From the NCBI GenBank assembly GCA_028817255.1, contig JAPPQA010000175.1:1-13724 (forward strand): a DNA stretch of 13,724 nucleotides, in the 5' to 3' direction. Below, in pieces: positions 1 to 7,307 of the stretch. This DNA is from Gammaproteobacteria bacterium. Lineage in GTDB: Bacteria; Pseudomonadota; Gammaproteobacteria; Porifericomitales; Porifericomitaceae. Position 1 is the first letter of the stretch. Each line of letters begins with the position of its first letter. Both the position numbers and the translations under genes were made by a program. The notes beneath the pieces were generated by a model. It was not told where the DNA came from and ran no database searches. It worked only from the letters and a program-made list of their open reading frames with translations.

Positions 1-32
1 AATGTGCGCGTTCCGCGCTCTATTTGCGCGGG

Positions 33-52
33 ATTCCGGCTTTCGCCGGAAT
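33..52. repeat. Palindromic hairpin of a dispersed repeat
   Basis: Perfect 8-bp inverted repeat: ATTCCGGC (33-40), loop TTTC, GCCGGAAT (45-52). The wider motif GGATTCCGGC-TTTC-GCCGGAATGAC matches a short intergenic palindrome dispersed in many proteobacterial genomes. It is not a convincing intrinsic terminator: on the + strand an A run follows, and on the - strand no T run follows. Whether it acts in mRNA stability or is a small mobile repeat cannot be decided here. Confidence 0.7.
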
Positions 53-176
53 GACGAAAAAAACCGGAATGACAGAAAAAAACAAGAATGGCGGATATTT
101 ATCATGCCAGTGGGTAGTTTTTTCGCGCGGCTCTGGATTTTCGGAGTTTTTGCACAGACTGTTGCGCCGGAATGAC
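46..176 (+). repeat. Three copies of CCGGAATGAC in the gor upstream region
   Basis: The 10-mer CCGGAATGAC occurs at 46-55, 64-73 and 167-176. The first two are followed by GAAAAAAA or AGAAAAAAA and the third by AAGAAGC. The first copy is the right arm of the palindrome at 33-52. The others look like half-copies of the same repeat, as left by repeated insertion or partial duplication. The stretch from about 55 to 200 is clearly AT-richer than the coding DNA around it. Confidence 0.6.
131..151 (+). terminator. Weak terminator-like stem-loop with T run
   Basis: CTCTGG (131-136) can pair with TCGGAG (141-146), counting two G-T pairs, and five T residues follow (147-151). This is the shape of a weak intrinsic terminator for a gene ending to the left of the window on the + strand. 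The stem is short and imperfect, and no upstream gene is visible, so this is only a candidate. Confidence 0.18.
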
Positions 177-191
177 AAGAAGCAATATATA
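162..191 (+). promoter_or_regulatory. Candidate sigma-70 promoter upstream of gor
   Basis: TTGCGC (162-167) resembles a -35 box. After an 18-bp spacer, TATATA (186-191) resembles a -10 box. It sits in the AT-rich part of the intergenic region and points at gor, implying a leader of roughly 200 nt that contains the 33-bp repeat. The match is moderate; another candidate lies closer to the gene at 269-277. Confidence 0.28.
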
Positions 192-207
192 TGGCGGAAT
201 AAGAGGG

Positions 208-268
208 CCGCTTCGCTTCCCTTCGATTGCGTAACGGCTTGAGGCGCCCGCGCCCTGCCCGGCCCATG
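208..268 (+). repeat. Dispersed intergenic repeat, copy A (upstream of gor)
   Basis: Positions 208-240 match the reverse complement of 13645-13677 at 32 of 33 bases, with shared core TTCGATTGCGTAACGGC. Similarity continues more loosely to 268 in both copies, as AGGCG, then CTG(C/T)CCGG, then CCATG, with an indel between. The copy lies 156 bp before the gor start codon and reads toward the gene. No open reading frame or transposase goes with it, so it is best described as a small non-coding dispersed repeat of unknown family. Confidence 0.75.
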
Positions 269-277
269 TGATACCCT
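269..277 (+). promoter_or_regulatory. Candidate extended -10 element for gor
   Basis: TGATACCCT can be read as an extended -10 (TG, one base, then TACCCT). A nearly identical TGATACTCT lies upstream of glyA at 13597-13605 on the other strand. In both places GCGGA and then GCC follow within about 20 bases. No convincing -35 box lies 16-18 bp upstream, which fits an extended -10 promoter but weakens the call. The predicted leader before gor is about 110 nt. Confidence 0.3.
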
Positions 278-339
278 CCCGGCGGACCCGCCTCGTTCGC
301 GGCCGCGGAAGCGCCGCCGGAGACCGGGGAACGACAGCG

Positions 340-375
340 ATGCCAAAAGACAAGGGCATAAAATCAAGCACATAA
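340..375 (+). other. Possible 11-codon leader ORF before gor
   Basis: ATG at 340 opens an 11-codon frame (MPKDKGIKSST) ending in TAA at 373-375, in phase with gor but stopped 21 nt before it. Part of the direct repeat lies inside it. There is no clear ribosome binding site before the ATG (ACGACAGCG). It could be a chance frame. No family is recognised. Confidence 0.12.
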
Positions 376-387
376 GACAGGGGCATA
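347..387 (+). repeat. Short direct repeat in the gor leader
   Basis: AAGACAAGGGCATA (347-360) and AAGACAGGGGCATA (374-387) match at 13 of 14 bases with a 27-nt period, ending 9 nt before the gor ATG. The second copy carries the only Shine-Dalgarno-like purine run (AGGGG, 379-383), about 13 nt from the start, longer than optimal. The pair could be a recent small duplication or a repeated regulator or ribosome site. The sequence does not decide between these. Confidence 0.5.
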
Positions 388-396
388 ACGCAAAAT

Positions 397-1746
397 ATGG
401 CAGAAAAATACGACTACGACCTGTTCGTGATCGGGGCCGGTTCCGGCGGCGTGCGGGCGGCGCGGCGGGCGGCGGGACACGGCCGCTCGGTGGCGGTGGC
501 CGAGGACGACCTGCCGGGCGGCACCTGCGTCAATCGCGGCTGCATCCCGAAGAAGCTGCTGTTCTACGGCGCCGAGTACGGCGAGCGTCTCGCCTGCGCC
601 GGCGAGTTCGGCTGGAACCTGGAGGCGCCGCCGAAATTCGCCTGGCGGCATCTGCGGGACGGCAAAGACCGGGAAGTGGCGCGCCTGAACGGCGTCTATC
701 GCCGCTTGCTAAAAGAGGCGGGCGTCGCGCTGCTGACGGGCCGGGCGCGGCTGCTGGATGCGCATACCGTAATCGTAGCGGAGCGGCGCTTTCGCGCCCG
801 CGCCATCCTGGTGGCCGTCGGCGGCCGCCCCTGGGTGCCGCGGGACCTGCCGGGCCGGGAACACGTGAGCACCTCCGATGACCTGTTCCGCCTGCAGCAG
901 TTGCCGCGCCGGGCGCTGATCGTAGGCGGCGGCTATATCGCCGTAGAGTTGGCCGGCATCCTGCACGGGCTGGGGGTGGCAACCATTCTGCTCTACCGCG
1001 GCGAACTGTTCCTGCGCGGCTTTGACCCGGAGATCCGCGCCTTTCTGGCCCAGAGGATGCGCGCCCGGGGCATGGAATTGCGCTTTCGCGCCGAGGTCGC
1101 GGCAGTCGAGCGCCGCGGGGACGAATTGCGGCTGCGGCTGGCGGACGGCGACACGCTGGCGGCGGACATGGTGCTGTACGCCACCGGCCGGCGGCCGAAC
1201 ACGGCGGGAATGGGACTGGCCGAAGCGGGCGTGCGCCTGGACGCCAATGGCGCCGTGGCGGTGGACGAGGAATTCCGTTCGTCAGCGCCTTCCGTCTATG
1301 CCATCGGCGACGTAATCGGCCGCATGGCGTTGACGCCGGTGGCGCTGGCCGAGGCCGAGGCGCTGATTGACCGCCTGTACGGCGGCGGGCGGCGGCCGCC
1401 GCTGGACTACGACTGCATCCCCACGGCGGTGTTCGGGCAGCCGAACCTGGCCACCGTCGGGCTCACCGAGCCGGAGGCGCGCCAGCGCCGCCCGGACGCG
1501 GAGACGCACCGCTCGGTGTTCACGCCGCTGCAGAACGCGCTGAGCGCGCGACGAGAGCCGGCGATGATCAAGGTGATCGCCGAGGCGGGCGGCGGACGAG
1601 TGCTGGGGGCGCACATGGTGGGCCCCGATGCTGCGGAGATCATGCAGGGGGTCGCCGTCGCGCTGAAGGCCGGCATAGACAAGGCGGGCTTCGACGCCAC
1701 GGTGGGCATTCACCCCACCCTGGCCGAGGAGTTTGTCAGCCTCTAA
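397..1746 (+). CDS. gor: Glutathione-disulfide reductase (Gor), plant-type subfamily
   Basis: This cytosolic FAD flavoenzyme reduces glutathione disulfide to glutathione with NADPH, sustaining the thiol pool. The 449-residue length is usual for the family. Visible in order are the FAD-binding GAGSGG (13-18), the redox disulfide in GGTCVNRGC (C44 and C49), and the second Rossmann motif GGGYIAVELAG (177-187). R201 and R207 in the segment RGELFLRGFD occupy positions that hold the NADPH 2'-phosphate. An ATG(R)RPN segment and YAIGDV follow. The C-terminal dimer domain carries the His-Glu catalytic pair (H439, E444 in HPTLAEE). The RGFD and VGIHPT..EEF wording favours the plant or proteobacterial subfamily over the E. 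coli type. The start fits family N-termini (MAEKYDYDLFVIG), though its ribosome site is weak. It stands alone on the + strand, convergent with recD. Other disulfide oxidoreductases are unlikely, since mercuric reductase and lipoamide dehydrogenase lack this residue set. Confidence 0.95.
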   Translation: MAEKYDYDLFVIGAGSGGVRAARRAAGHGRSVAVAEDDLPGGTCVNRGCIPKKLLFYGAEYGERLACAGEFGWNLEAPPKFAWRHLRDGKDREVARLNGVYRRLLKEAGVALLTGRARLLDAHTVIVAERRFRARAILVAVGGRPWVPRDLPGREHVSTSDDLFRLQQLPRRALIVGGGYIAVELAGILHGLGVATILLYRGELFLRGFDPEIRAFLAQRMRARGMELRFRAEVAAVERRGDELRLRLADGDTLAADMVLYATGRRPNTAGMGLAEAGVRLDANGAVAVDEEFRSSAPSVYAIGDVIGRMALTPVALAEAEALIDRLYGGGRRPPLDYDCIPTAVFGQPNLATVGLTEPEARQRRPDAETHRSVFTPLQNALSARREPAMIKVIAEAGGGRVLGAHMVGPDAAEIMQGVAVALKAGIDKAGFDATVGIHPTLAEEFVSL

Positions 1747-1778
1747 AAACCGCCTTTCCCATTCAGGTCCGCGCAGCT

Positions 1779-3674
1779 TCAGTCTTCCGGCGCGCGCAGG
1801 CGCTGGGCCAGGCCCGAATCGCGCCGCGCGCGCCGCCGCACCGCCGCGCGGATCGCCTCGGGAGCGCCCCACAGGGTTACCTGCTCGCGGGCCCGGGTAA
1901 CCGCGGTGTAGAGCAACTCGCGGCTCAGCAGGGGATGGTCGCGCGGCGGCAACAGGAGCAGGACGCGGCGAAACTCCGAGCCCTGACTCTTGTGCACGGT
2001 GGCAGCGAAGGCGTCCTCGTGAGGCGGCAGGCGCGCCGCGGAAAACCAGCGCAACCCGCCGCTGGGCGCCGCAAAGGCGACCGGAAGCGCTTCGCCTTGC
2101 GGCCCCGGCGGCACATGCCCGGCCGCGGCGACCGGCGGCGGCAAGGCGATCCCGGTATCGCCGTTGTAGAGTTCCAGGGAGTGATCGTTGCGCCCGATCG
2201 TCACCGCGCGACCGGGATACCAGGGTTGCCGCCGCGCGGACGCCGGCGGCGTGAAGAGCTCGCGCGCCCGCTCGTTCAGCCGCCGCGCGCCGAAACGGCC
2301 CTCGCGCCGCGGCGCCAGGACGCGGAACTGCGCCAGCAGGCTCAGCATTTCGCCGGCGTCGGCGCCGGCGCGCAGGCAGCGCCAGTAGTCCGCGTAGCCC
2401 TCCCGCAAGGCAATGGCGAGGCGCCGCTCCAGCTCCGCGGCGCCGGACGGCGCCCACCAGGCAAGACCTGGGGCGCTGCTGTCTTCCAGACAGGCCAGTA
2501 CCGCATCCGGGTCGCCGTCGCGGATCGCCCTTGCCAGCCGTGCGAGACCGCTCCCTTCGGAGAAGCGGAAGTTGCGCTCCAGGCGCACCGCGCAGTCCGG
2601 CAACGGCGCCCCGGCGGCGTCTTGGTCGGTGCCGCGGGCGGCGCCCTGGTCGGCCGGCGGCGGCAGGCAGCCGAGCGACCGCAACCGCTCCCGAAAATCC
2701 GCCGACAGCCGCGGGCGGGGCAGGCACAGATCGGCCAGCACGGAACCGGCCTCCACCGAAGCGAGTTGATCGGCGTCACCGACCAGCAACAACCGCGCCG
2801 TCTCTGGCAGCTGCGCCAGCAGGCGATCCAGCAGGGCGATGTCGAGCATGGAGGCCTCGTCCAGCACCATTATGTCCACCGGCAAGCCGCGGTGCGGCGG
2901 CGGGGCGCCCGGATGCGTCGTCCCCAACAGGCGATGCAGGGTCGCCGCCCGGGCGGGGACCGCGGCGAGCGCCGCCGCGGCCGCCGGCAACTCCCGAAGG
3001 CGCCCGACCACGACTTCGCGCAGCCGCACCGCCGCCTTGCCGGTCGGGGCCGCCAGGGCAATGCGCGACGGCACCGCGGGTTGTTCCAGCAACAGGGCCA
3101 GTATGCGCGCGACCGTGGTGGTTTTGCCGGTCCCCGGGCCGCCGGAAACGATGCACAGGCGGCGCAGCACGGCCATGGCGGCGGCCACCCGTTGCCAGTC
3201 CGTCGCAGCGGCGGCGGACGCGGGGAAGAGGCGCCGCAACCCGGCACGCAGAAGGGCGGTGTCCACGCCTTGCGGGCGGGCAGCGGCGAGCCGCCGCAGC
3301 CGTGCCGCCACGCGCCGCTCGTATTCCCAGTAGCGGTGCAGATACAGGCGCCCGGCCTGGTCCAGCACCAGGGGACGGTATTCCCCCGGGGCGCCGACAG
3401 CGGCACCGGCGGCGCGCAGCTGCCGCAGCCACGGCGACAACTCCGGCGCGGTCACGGCCTCCGCGCCGGCGGCGGCGAATACGCGACTGCCGGCGAGGCG
3501 CCGCAGGTCGGCGCACACATGTCCCTCGCGCTGCATCCGGCTGACCAGGCAAGCGGCCAGCGCCAGCGCCGATCGTTCCGCGCCGCCGGCCAGCCGTACC
3601 ATCAGGCGGGCAAAGTGCAGGTCCAGGTCTTCCAGGGCGCCGCCCTGGCAAAGCCGCTCCAGGCGCTCAAGCAC
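1779..3674 (-). CDS. recD: RecBCD enzyme subunit RecD (5'-3' helicase)
   Basis: RecD is the fast 5'-3' motor of the RecBCD helicase-nuclease, which processes double-strand breaks. The product is 631 residues (E. coli about 608). An N-terminal domain that contacts RecB and RecC precedes the superfamily 1B helicase core. Walker A is GGPGTGKTT (178-186), APTGKAA follows (209-215), the Walker B DEAS is at 272-275, and motif III GDADQL is at 299-304. HKSQGSE (about 561-567) and YTAVTRA (about 589-595) are motifs V and VI. A low-complexity stretch near 336-360, rich in Pro, Gly and Ala, looks like a species-specific loop. The GTG start at 3674 overlaps the recB stop by 8 bp and has GGAG (3682-3685) 7 nt upstream, so translational coupling is likely. 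It is the last gene of the operon, and its stop lies 32 bp from gor in convergent orientation with no obvious terminator between. Confidence 0.95.
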   Translation of the reverse strand: MLERLERLCQGGALEDLDLHFARLMVRLAGGAERSALALAACLVSRMQREGHVCADLRRLAGSRVFAAAGAEAVTAPELSPWLRQLRAAGAAVGAPGEYRPLVLDQAGRLYLHRYWEYERRVAARLRRLAAARPQGVDTALLRAGLRRLFPASAAAATDWQRVAAAMAVLRRLCIVSGGPGTGKTTTVARILALLLEQPAVPSRIALAAPTGKAAVRLREVVVGRLRELPAAAAALAAVPARAATLHRLLGTTHPGAPPPHRGLPVDIMVLDEASMLDIALLDRLLAQLPETARLLLVGDADQLASVEAGSVLADLCLPRPRLSADFRERLRSLGCLPPPADQGAARGTDQDAAGAPLPDCAVRLERNFRFSEGSGLARLARAIRDGDPDAVLACLEDSSAPGLAWWAPSGAAELERRLAIALREGYADYWRCLRAGADAGEMLSLLAQFRVLAPRREGRFGARRLNERARELFTPPASARRQPWYPGRAVTIGRNDHSLELYNGDTGIALPPPVAAAGHVPPGPQGEALPVAFAAPSGGLRWFSAARLPPHEDAFAATVHKSQGSEFRRVLLLLPPRDHPLLSRELLYTAVTRAREQVTLWGAPEAIRAAVRRRARRDSGLAQRLRAPED

Positions 3675-6600
3675 GACCCGGCTCCAGGTGGCGGTCCAGG
3701 GCCTCGATCAGCGCCGGTGCGGGAAGGGTGTGGAAGACTCCGCAAGACGCGCCCCGCTCGGGCGCCATGCCGCGCAGAAACAGGTAAAAGGCGCCGCCCA
3801 TGTGCCGTTCGTAGTCGTAGCCGGGCAGGCGCAGACGCAGGTATCGGTGCAGGGCGAGGGTATAGACCAGATATTGCAGAAAATAAGACTCCCGCGCCAT
3901 GACCGCCGCCAGCCGTTCCGGCGCATAAGCGTCCGGCGACGGCCCCAGCCAGTTGGATTTATAGTCCGCCAGGTAATAGCGCCCGTCCGCCTCGAAAACC
4001 AGATCGATATACCCCTTCATGTAGCCGCGCACCCGTTCGAAGCGCAGCCTGCCGAGCGCCTCGCGCATCGCTGGCGCATCGCCCATGCCGTGCGCCAGCA
4101 ACAATTCCCGCAGCCCGTCCGCGGCGAGTTCCGGCAAGGGGTAGTAGAACTCCAGTTCATCGAGCCGCCGCTGCCGGGGGATGCCGCGCAGGCGTAGCCC
4201 CGGCGCCAGGGGCGTGGCCAACACCCGCTTCACGGCGGCGCCGACCACGGGCGCCCAGCGGGCGGCGTAGCCGTACTCTGCCAGCGCCGCGGCCACGGTG
4301 TCCGCCAGAACTTGCGCCGGCCGATAATCGAAGTCCAGACGCTCGAACACGGCATGCAGGCAGCGCCCGGCGCGGGCGCCGCGCGGGAAGGCATGGATGT
4401 CCTCCGGCGCGGCTTTTTCCGCGCTCGGGGGCCCGGCGCCGTCCGCCGCCTGGCCGAAGGCGGCGTCGTAATCTGGCAGCTCGGCGTTGCCGCGCCAGGC
4501 CAGCGCGGAGAAACTGGTGACCTCCCTGGGGGGGAAGATACGGCCGCGGAACTCCCTGGCGGCCAGGGGCGGCATTCCGGCCGCCGCCGGCACGGCCTGC
4601 CGGGGAGCATGCGCGGCAGGCAGTGGCGCCACCCGCAGACTGCCCGCCGCCCGCCCGGCCAGGCGCCGCAAACCGTCCTCAATGTCGCGCGGCGTCATTC
4701 GCTCAAGACGCTGTAGCGCTCCGTTTTGGAAGGCGGCCGCGCTCGTGCCGGGGGCCGGCGGCCACAGCAACCAGGTCAGCGGCGCGGCGGCGGCGGCGCG
4801 CGCCGCGCCCCAGACCAGGTAGCAGCAGTACTGCGCCCGGGTCAGGGCGACGTACAGGAGCCGCAATCCCTCGGCAAGAGACTCCTCTTGCAGCCGCCCC
4901 GGGGGCGCGTCGCCGGGCTCCAGGTACAGCGTGCCGCGGTAGTCCGGCCCGCCCTCATGGCAATACGCCGGCTCCGCGCCGCCCTCGCGCGGACGCGGCG
5001 CACTCTGCCAGGAGAAGGGACAAAACACGACCGGGTACTCAAGGCCCTTGCTGCCGTGCACGGTAGCGACCCGCACCAGGGTTTCGTCGCTCTCCAGACG
5101 CAGCCGCTCTTCGTCCCGCCGGTCTTCGGACGGCCTCTCCCGACGCGCGGCCAGATATTGCACCGCCTGCGACATGGGCAGGCGCCGCCGCGCCGTCTCC
5201 GCATGCAGCAACTCGGCCAAGTGCAGCAGATCGGTGAGCCGCCGCTCGCCGTCCTCCGCCTGCAAAAGGCGGCGCGGGACGCCGGCCTCGCGCAGCAACT
5301 GCCGGAACATGGGCATGAAGCCCCGCTGCCGCCACTGCGCATGCCAATGGTAAAAGCGTCCCCGCCGCTCGTCGGCTGCGTCCGACTCCAGGGGAAATGC
5401 GCGGCCTCCCAGCAGGCGGGTGGCCAGCGCGGAGCGGACCCGCTGCTCCCGTTCCGGCCGCGCCACCGCCTCCAGGACCTGCTGCAATTCTTCCGCCGTA
5501 TCGGTATGCAAGACGCTCTCCTGGCTGTAGAGCACGCTAAACACGCCCTGCTCGCGCAACGCCCGCTGCACCAGGCGCGCCTGCCGATGGCTGCGCACCA
5601 GCACGGCCAGGTCCCGTCCCTGCAAGGGGCGCCCTTCCAGCAGCGCCTCGCCCTCCCGGCCCAGAGCCAGCAGCCGCGCGATCTCGGCGGCGCAGGCCCG
5701 TGCCGCCAACTCTCCGGCCGCCGCCGCGTTACGCGCCCTGCCGTCCTCCCCGCCGGCGAACCACCACAGCGTACAGGGCGCGGCCGACCGCCCCTGCAGG
5801 CGCAATTCCCCGCCCGGACCTCCGGCGCCGGGACGCAACTCGCGAAACGCGATCTGTTCCAGGACGAAAGGACGCTCGCAGCCGGAAAACAGGGCATTGA
5901 CGGCGCGGATCAAACCGGGGACGGAGCGCCGGTTCTCCTCCAGGGTGTAGCCGCGGTCCGCATCCTGGCGGGCGCGCAGATAGGCGAAAACATCCGCGCC
6001 CCGAAAGCCGTAGATCGCCTGCTTGGGGTCGCCCACCAGAAATACCGGATGGGATTTCCGGCCCCGGTAGATGCGCCGCAGGATCTCGTATTGCAGAGGA
6101 TCGGTGTCCTGGAATTCGTCAATCAGGGCGGCCGTGTAGCGTTCGCCCAGGGTCCGTGCCAGGCCCTCGCCCCGGGCGCCCGACAATGCCTGCCAAAGCC
6201 GCAGCAACAGGTCGTCGTAGGACATCGCCCCGCGCCGCCGCATCCGGGCGCCCAGATCGGCGCGCGCCTCCTCCGCCAGACGCAGGCGCAGACGCCGCAG
6301 GCGCTGCCGGTAGAGTTCCTGCAACGCCCCCAGGGCCGCATGCAGTTCGCCGCAACGCTCGAAAAAGCCATCCCGGGGCGGCTCGCGCCCTTTCCGCGTC
6401 CCGGCCGCCAGCCCGGCGGGGGTCAACCGGAACAGCCGCGAGAAATCGGCCAGCGCCACCGGCGAGGGGTGTTGCCGATCGAGGATCCGATCCAGGTATT
6501 CCAGCCATTGCCCGGGCGCCCGGTAAAGCTTGCGATTCAAGACGCCCTCCGCATCCAGCAAACGCAGCACCCGCTTTCGGCGCCGGTCCCCGTCGCCTCC

Positions 6601-7305
6601 CAGCTCCCGGCGCAGGGCGCGCCAGGCGGCCGTAAAGCGCCGCTCCGCCGCGCCGACGCGCCCCGGCGCTTCCGGCGCGGGCTCTCCTCCGGCCAGCCGC
6701 GCCCGCGGCCTGGCAAGCACCGCCGCCAGCCATCGTTGCAACCCTGCCGGCCCGAAATCGTAGCGTTGCGCCAGCAGATACTCGGCAAACCAGGGATGCG
6801 CCGGGCAGACTTCCCGCCGCCAGAAGTCCTCCACGAGTTCCCGCAAATAGGGGGCGGGTTCTTGCAACTCCACCGCAAAAGCTTCCCCGCAGGCGAAAGC
6901 ATGTTCCTCCAGGACCCGGTTGCAAAAACCGTGGATGGTGAAGATCGCCGCCTCGTCGAAGGCATAAACGGCCCGCGCCAGGAGGCGGGCGGCCCGCGCA
7001 CGGTCGGCAATGCGCCGGCGCAGGAGTGCCAGGTCCGCCAGTTCTTCCCGCTCCGGGCCGCCATCCTCCGCGCCGGCAAAGACGGCCTGCGCCTGCGTCA
7101 GCAGGGCGTGAATCCGCGCGCGCAACTCCGCCGTGGCGGCGTTGGTGAAAGTCAACACCAACAGCTGCTCCACCGCGCATTCCCGCTCCAGGACCAGCCG
7201 CAGATACAGGCGACCGATCGCATGGGTCTTGCCCGTGCCGGCGCTGGCCTCTACCAAGTTGAGCCCTTGCAGCGGGATCTCGTGCCAGCGCAGGGGGTCG
7301 GGCAT
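3667..7305 (-). CDS. recB: RecBCD enzyme subunit RecB (3'-5' helicase-nuclease)
   Basis: RecB unwinds from the 3'-ended strand, holds the only nuclease site of RecBCD, and loads RecA after Chi. The product is 1212 residues (E. coli 1180). UvrD-like superfamily 1A motifs are intact: ASAGTGKT (20-27), DEFQDTD (396-402), GDPKQAIYGFRG (425-436), VHGSKGLEY (749-757) and YVALTRA (818-824). A linker of about 840-975 joins the C-terminal PD-(D/E)XK nuclease. Its metal ligands and lysine are present: H984, D1101 (GYIDLVF), D1114 and K1116 (DYKSNWLG). They correspond to E. coli H956, D1067, D1080 and K1082, so nuclease activity is expected. The frame stays open to 8220 upstream, but that part lies inside recC. 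The chosen ATG gives the family N-terminus and has GGGAGG (7313-7318) 7 nt before it. It starts 2 bp after the recC stop. Confidence 0.96.
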   Translation of the reverse strand: MPDPLRWHEIPLQGLNLVEASAGTGKTHAIGRLYLRLVLERECAVEQLLVLTFTNAATAELRARIHALLTQAQAVFAGAEDGGPEREELADLALLRRRIADRARAARLLARAVYAFDEAAIFTIHGFCNRVLEEHAFACGEAFAVELQEPAPYLRELVEDFWRREVCPAHPWFAEYLLAQRYDFGPAGLQRWLAAVLARPRARLAGGEPAPEAPGRVGAAERRFTAAWRALRRELGGDGDRRRKRVLRLLDAEGVLNRKLYRAPGQWLEYLDRILDRQHPSPVALADFSRLFRLTPAGLAAGTRKGREPPRDGFFERCGELHAALGALQELYRQRLRRLRLRLAEEARADLGARMRRRGAMSYDDLLLRLWQALSGARGEGLARTLGERYTAALIDEFQDTDPLQYEILRRIYRGRKSHPVFLVGDPKQAIYGFRGADVFAYLRARQDADRGYTLEENRRSVPGLIRAVNALFSGCERPFVLEQIAFRELRPGAGGPGGELRLQGRSAAPCTLWWFAGGEDGRARNAAAAGELAARACAAEIARLLALGREGEALLEGRPLQGRDLAVLVRSHRQARLVQRALREQGVFSVLYSQESVLHTDTAEELQQVLEAVARPEREQRVRSALATRLLGGRAFPLESDAADERRGRFYHWHAQWRQRGFMPMFRQLLREAGVPRRLLQAEDGERRLTDLLHLAELLHAETARRRLPMSQAVQYLAARRERPSEDRRDEERLRLESDETLVRVATVHGSKGLEYPVVFCPFSWQSAPRPREGGAEPAYCHEGGPDYRGTLYLEPGDAPPGRLQEESLAEGLRLLYVALTRAQYCCYLVWGAARAAAAAPLTWLLWPPAPGTSAAAFQNGALQRLERMTPRDIEDGLRRLAGRAAGSLRVAPLPAAHAPRQAVPAAAGMPPLAAREFRGRIFPPREVTSFSALAWRGNAELPDYDAAFGQAADGAGPPSAEKAAPEDIHAFPRGARAGRCLHAVFERLDFDYRPAQVLADTVAAALAEYGYAARWAPVVGAAVKRVLATPLAPGLRLRGIPRQRRLDELEFYYPLPELAADGLRELLLAHGMGDAPAMREALGRLRFERVRGYMKGYIDLVFEADGRYYLADYKSNWLGPSPDAYAPERLAAVMARESYFLQYLVYTLALHRYLRLRLPGYDYERHMGGAFYLFLRGMAPERGASCGVFHTLPAPALIEALDRHLEPGRA

Positions 7306-7307
7306 CG

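Noticed and set aside
183..193. NrdR-box-like CAATATATATG upstream of gor
   Set aside because: The core is one base longer than the usual NrdR-box core and the outer bases do not match. gor is also not an expected target. It reads better as part of an AT-rich promoter region.
20..386. Small frames on both strands in the left intergenic region
   Set aside because: Their sequences are translations of the palindrome and the 33-bp repeat (for example the IPAKAG and AIEGK phrases). No coding signal was seen.
1747..1778. Possible bidirectional terminator between gor and recD
   Set aside because: The 32-bp gap shows no stable inverted repeat or T run on either strand.
1935..3902. Long plus-strand frame opposite recD and the recB end (655 codons)
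   Set aside because: It is antisense to recD with intact helicase motifs. Its product is rich in Arg, Gln, Pro and Gly with no recognisable domain, as expected from high-GC codon bias.
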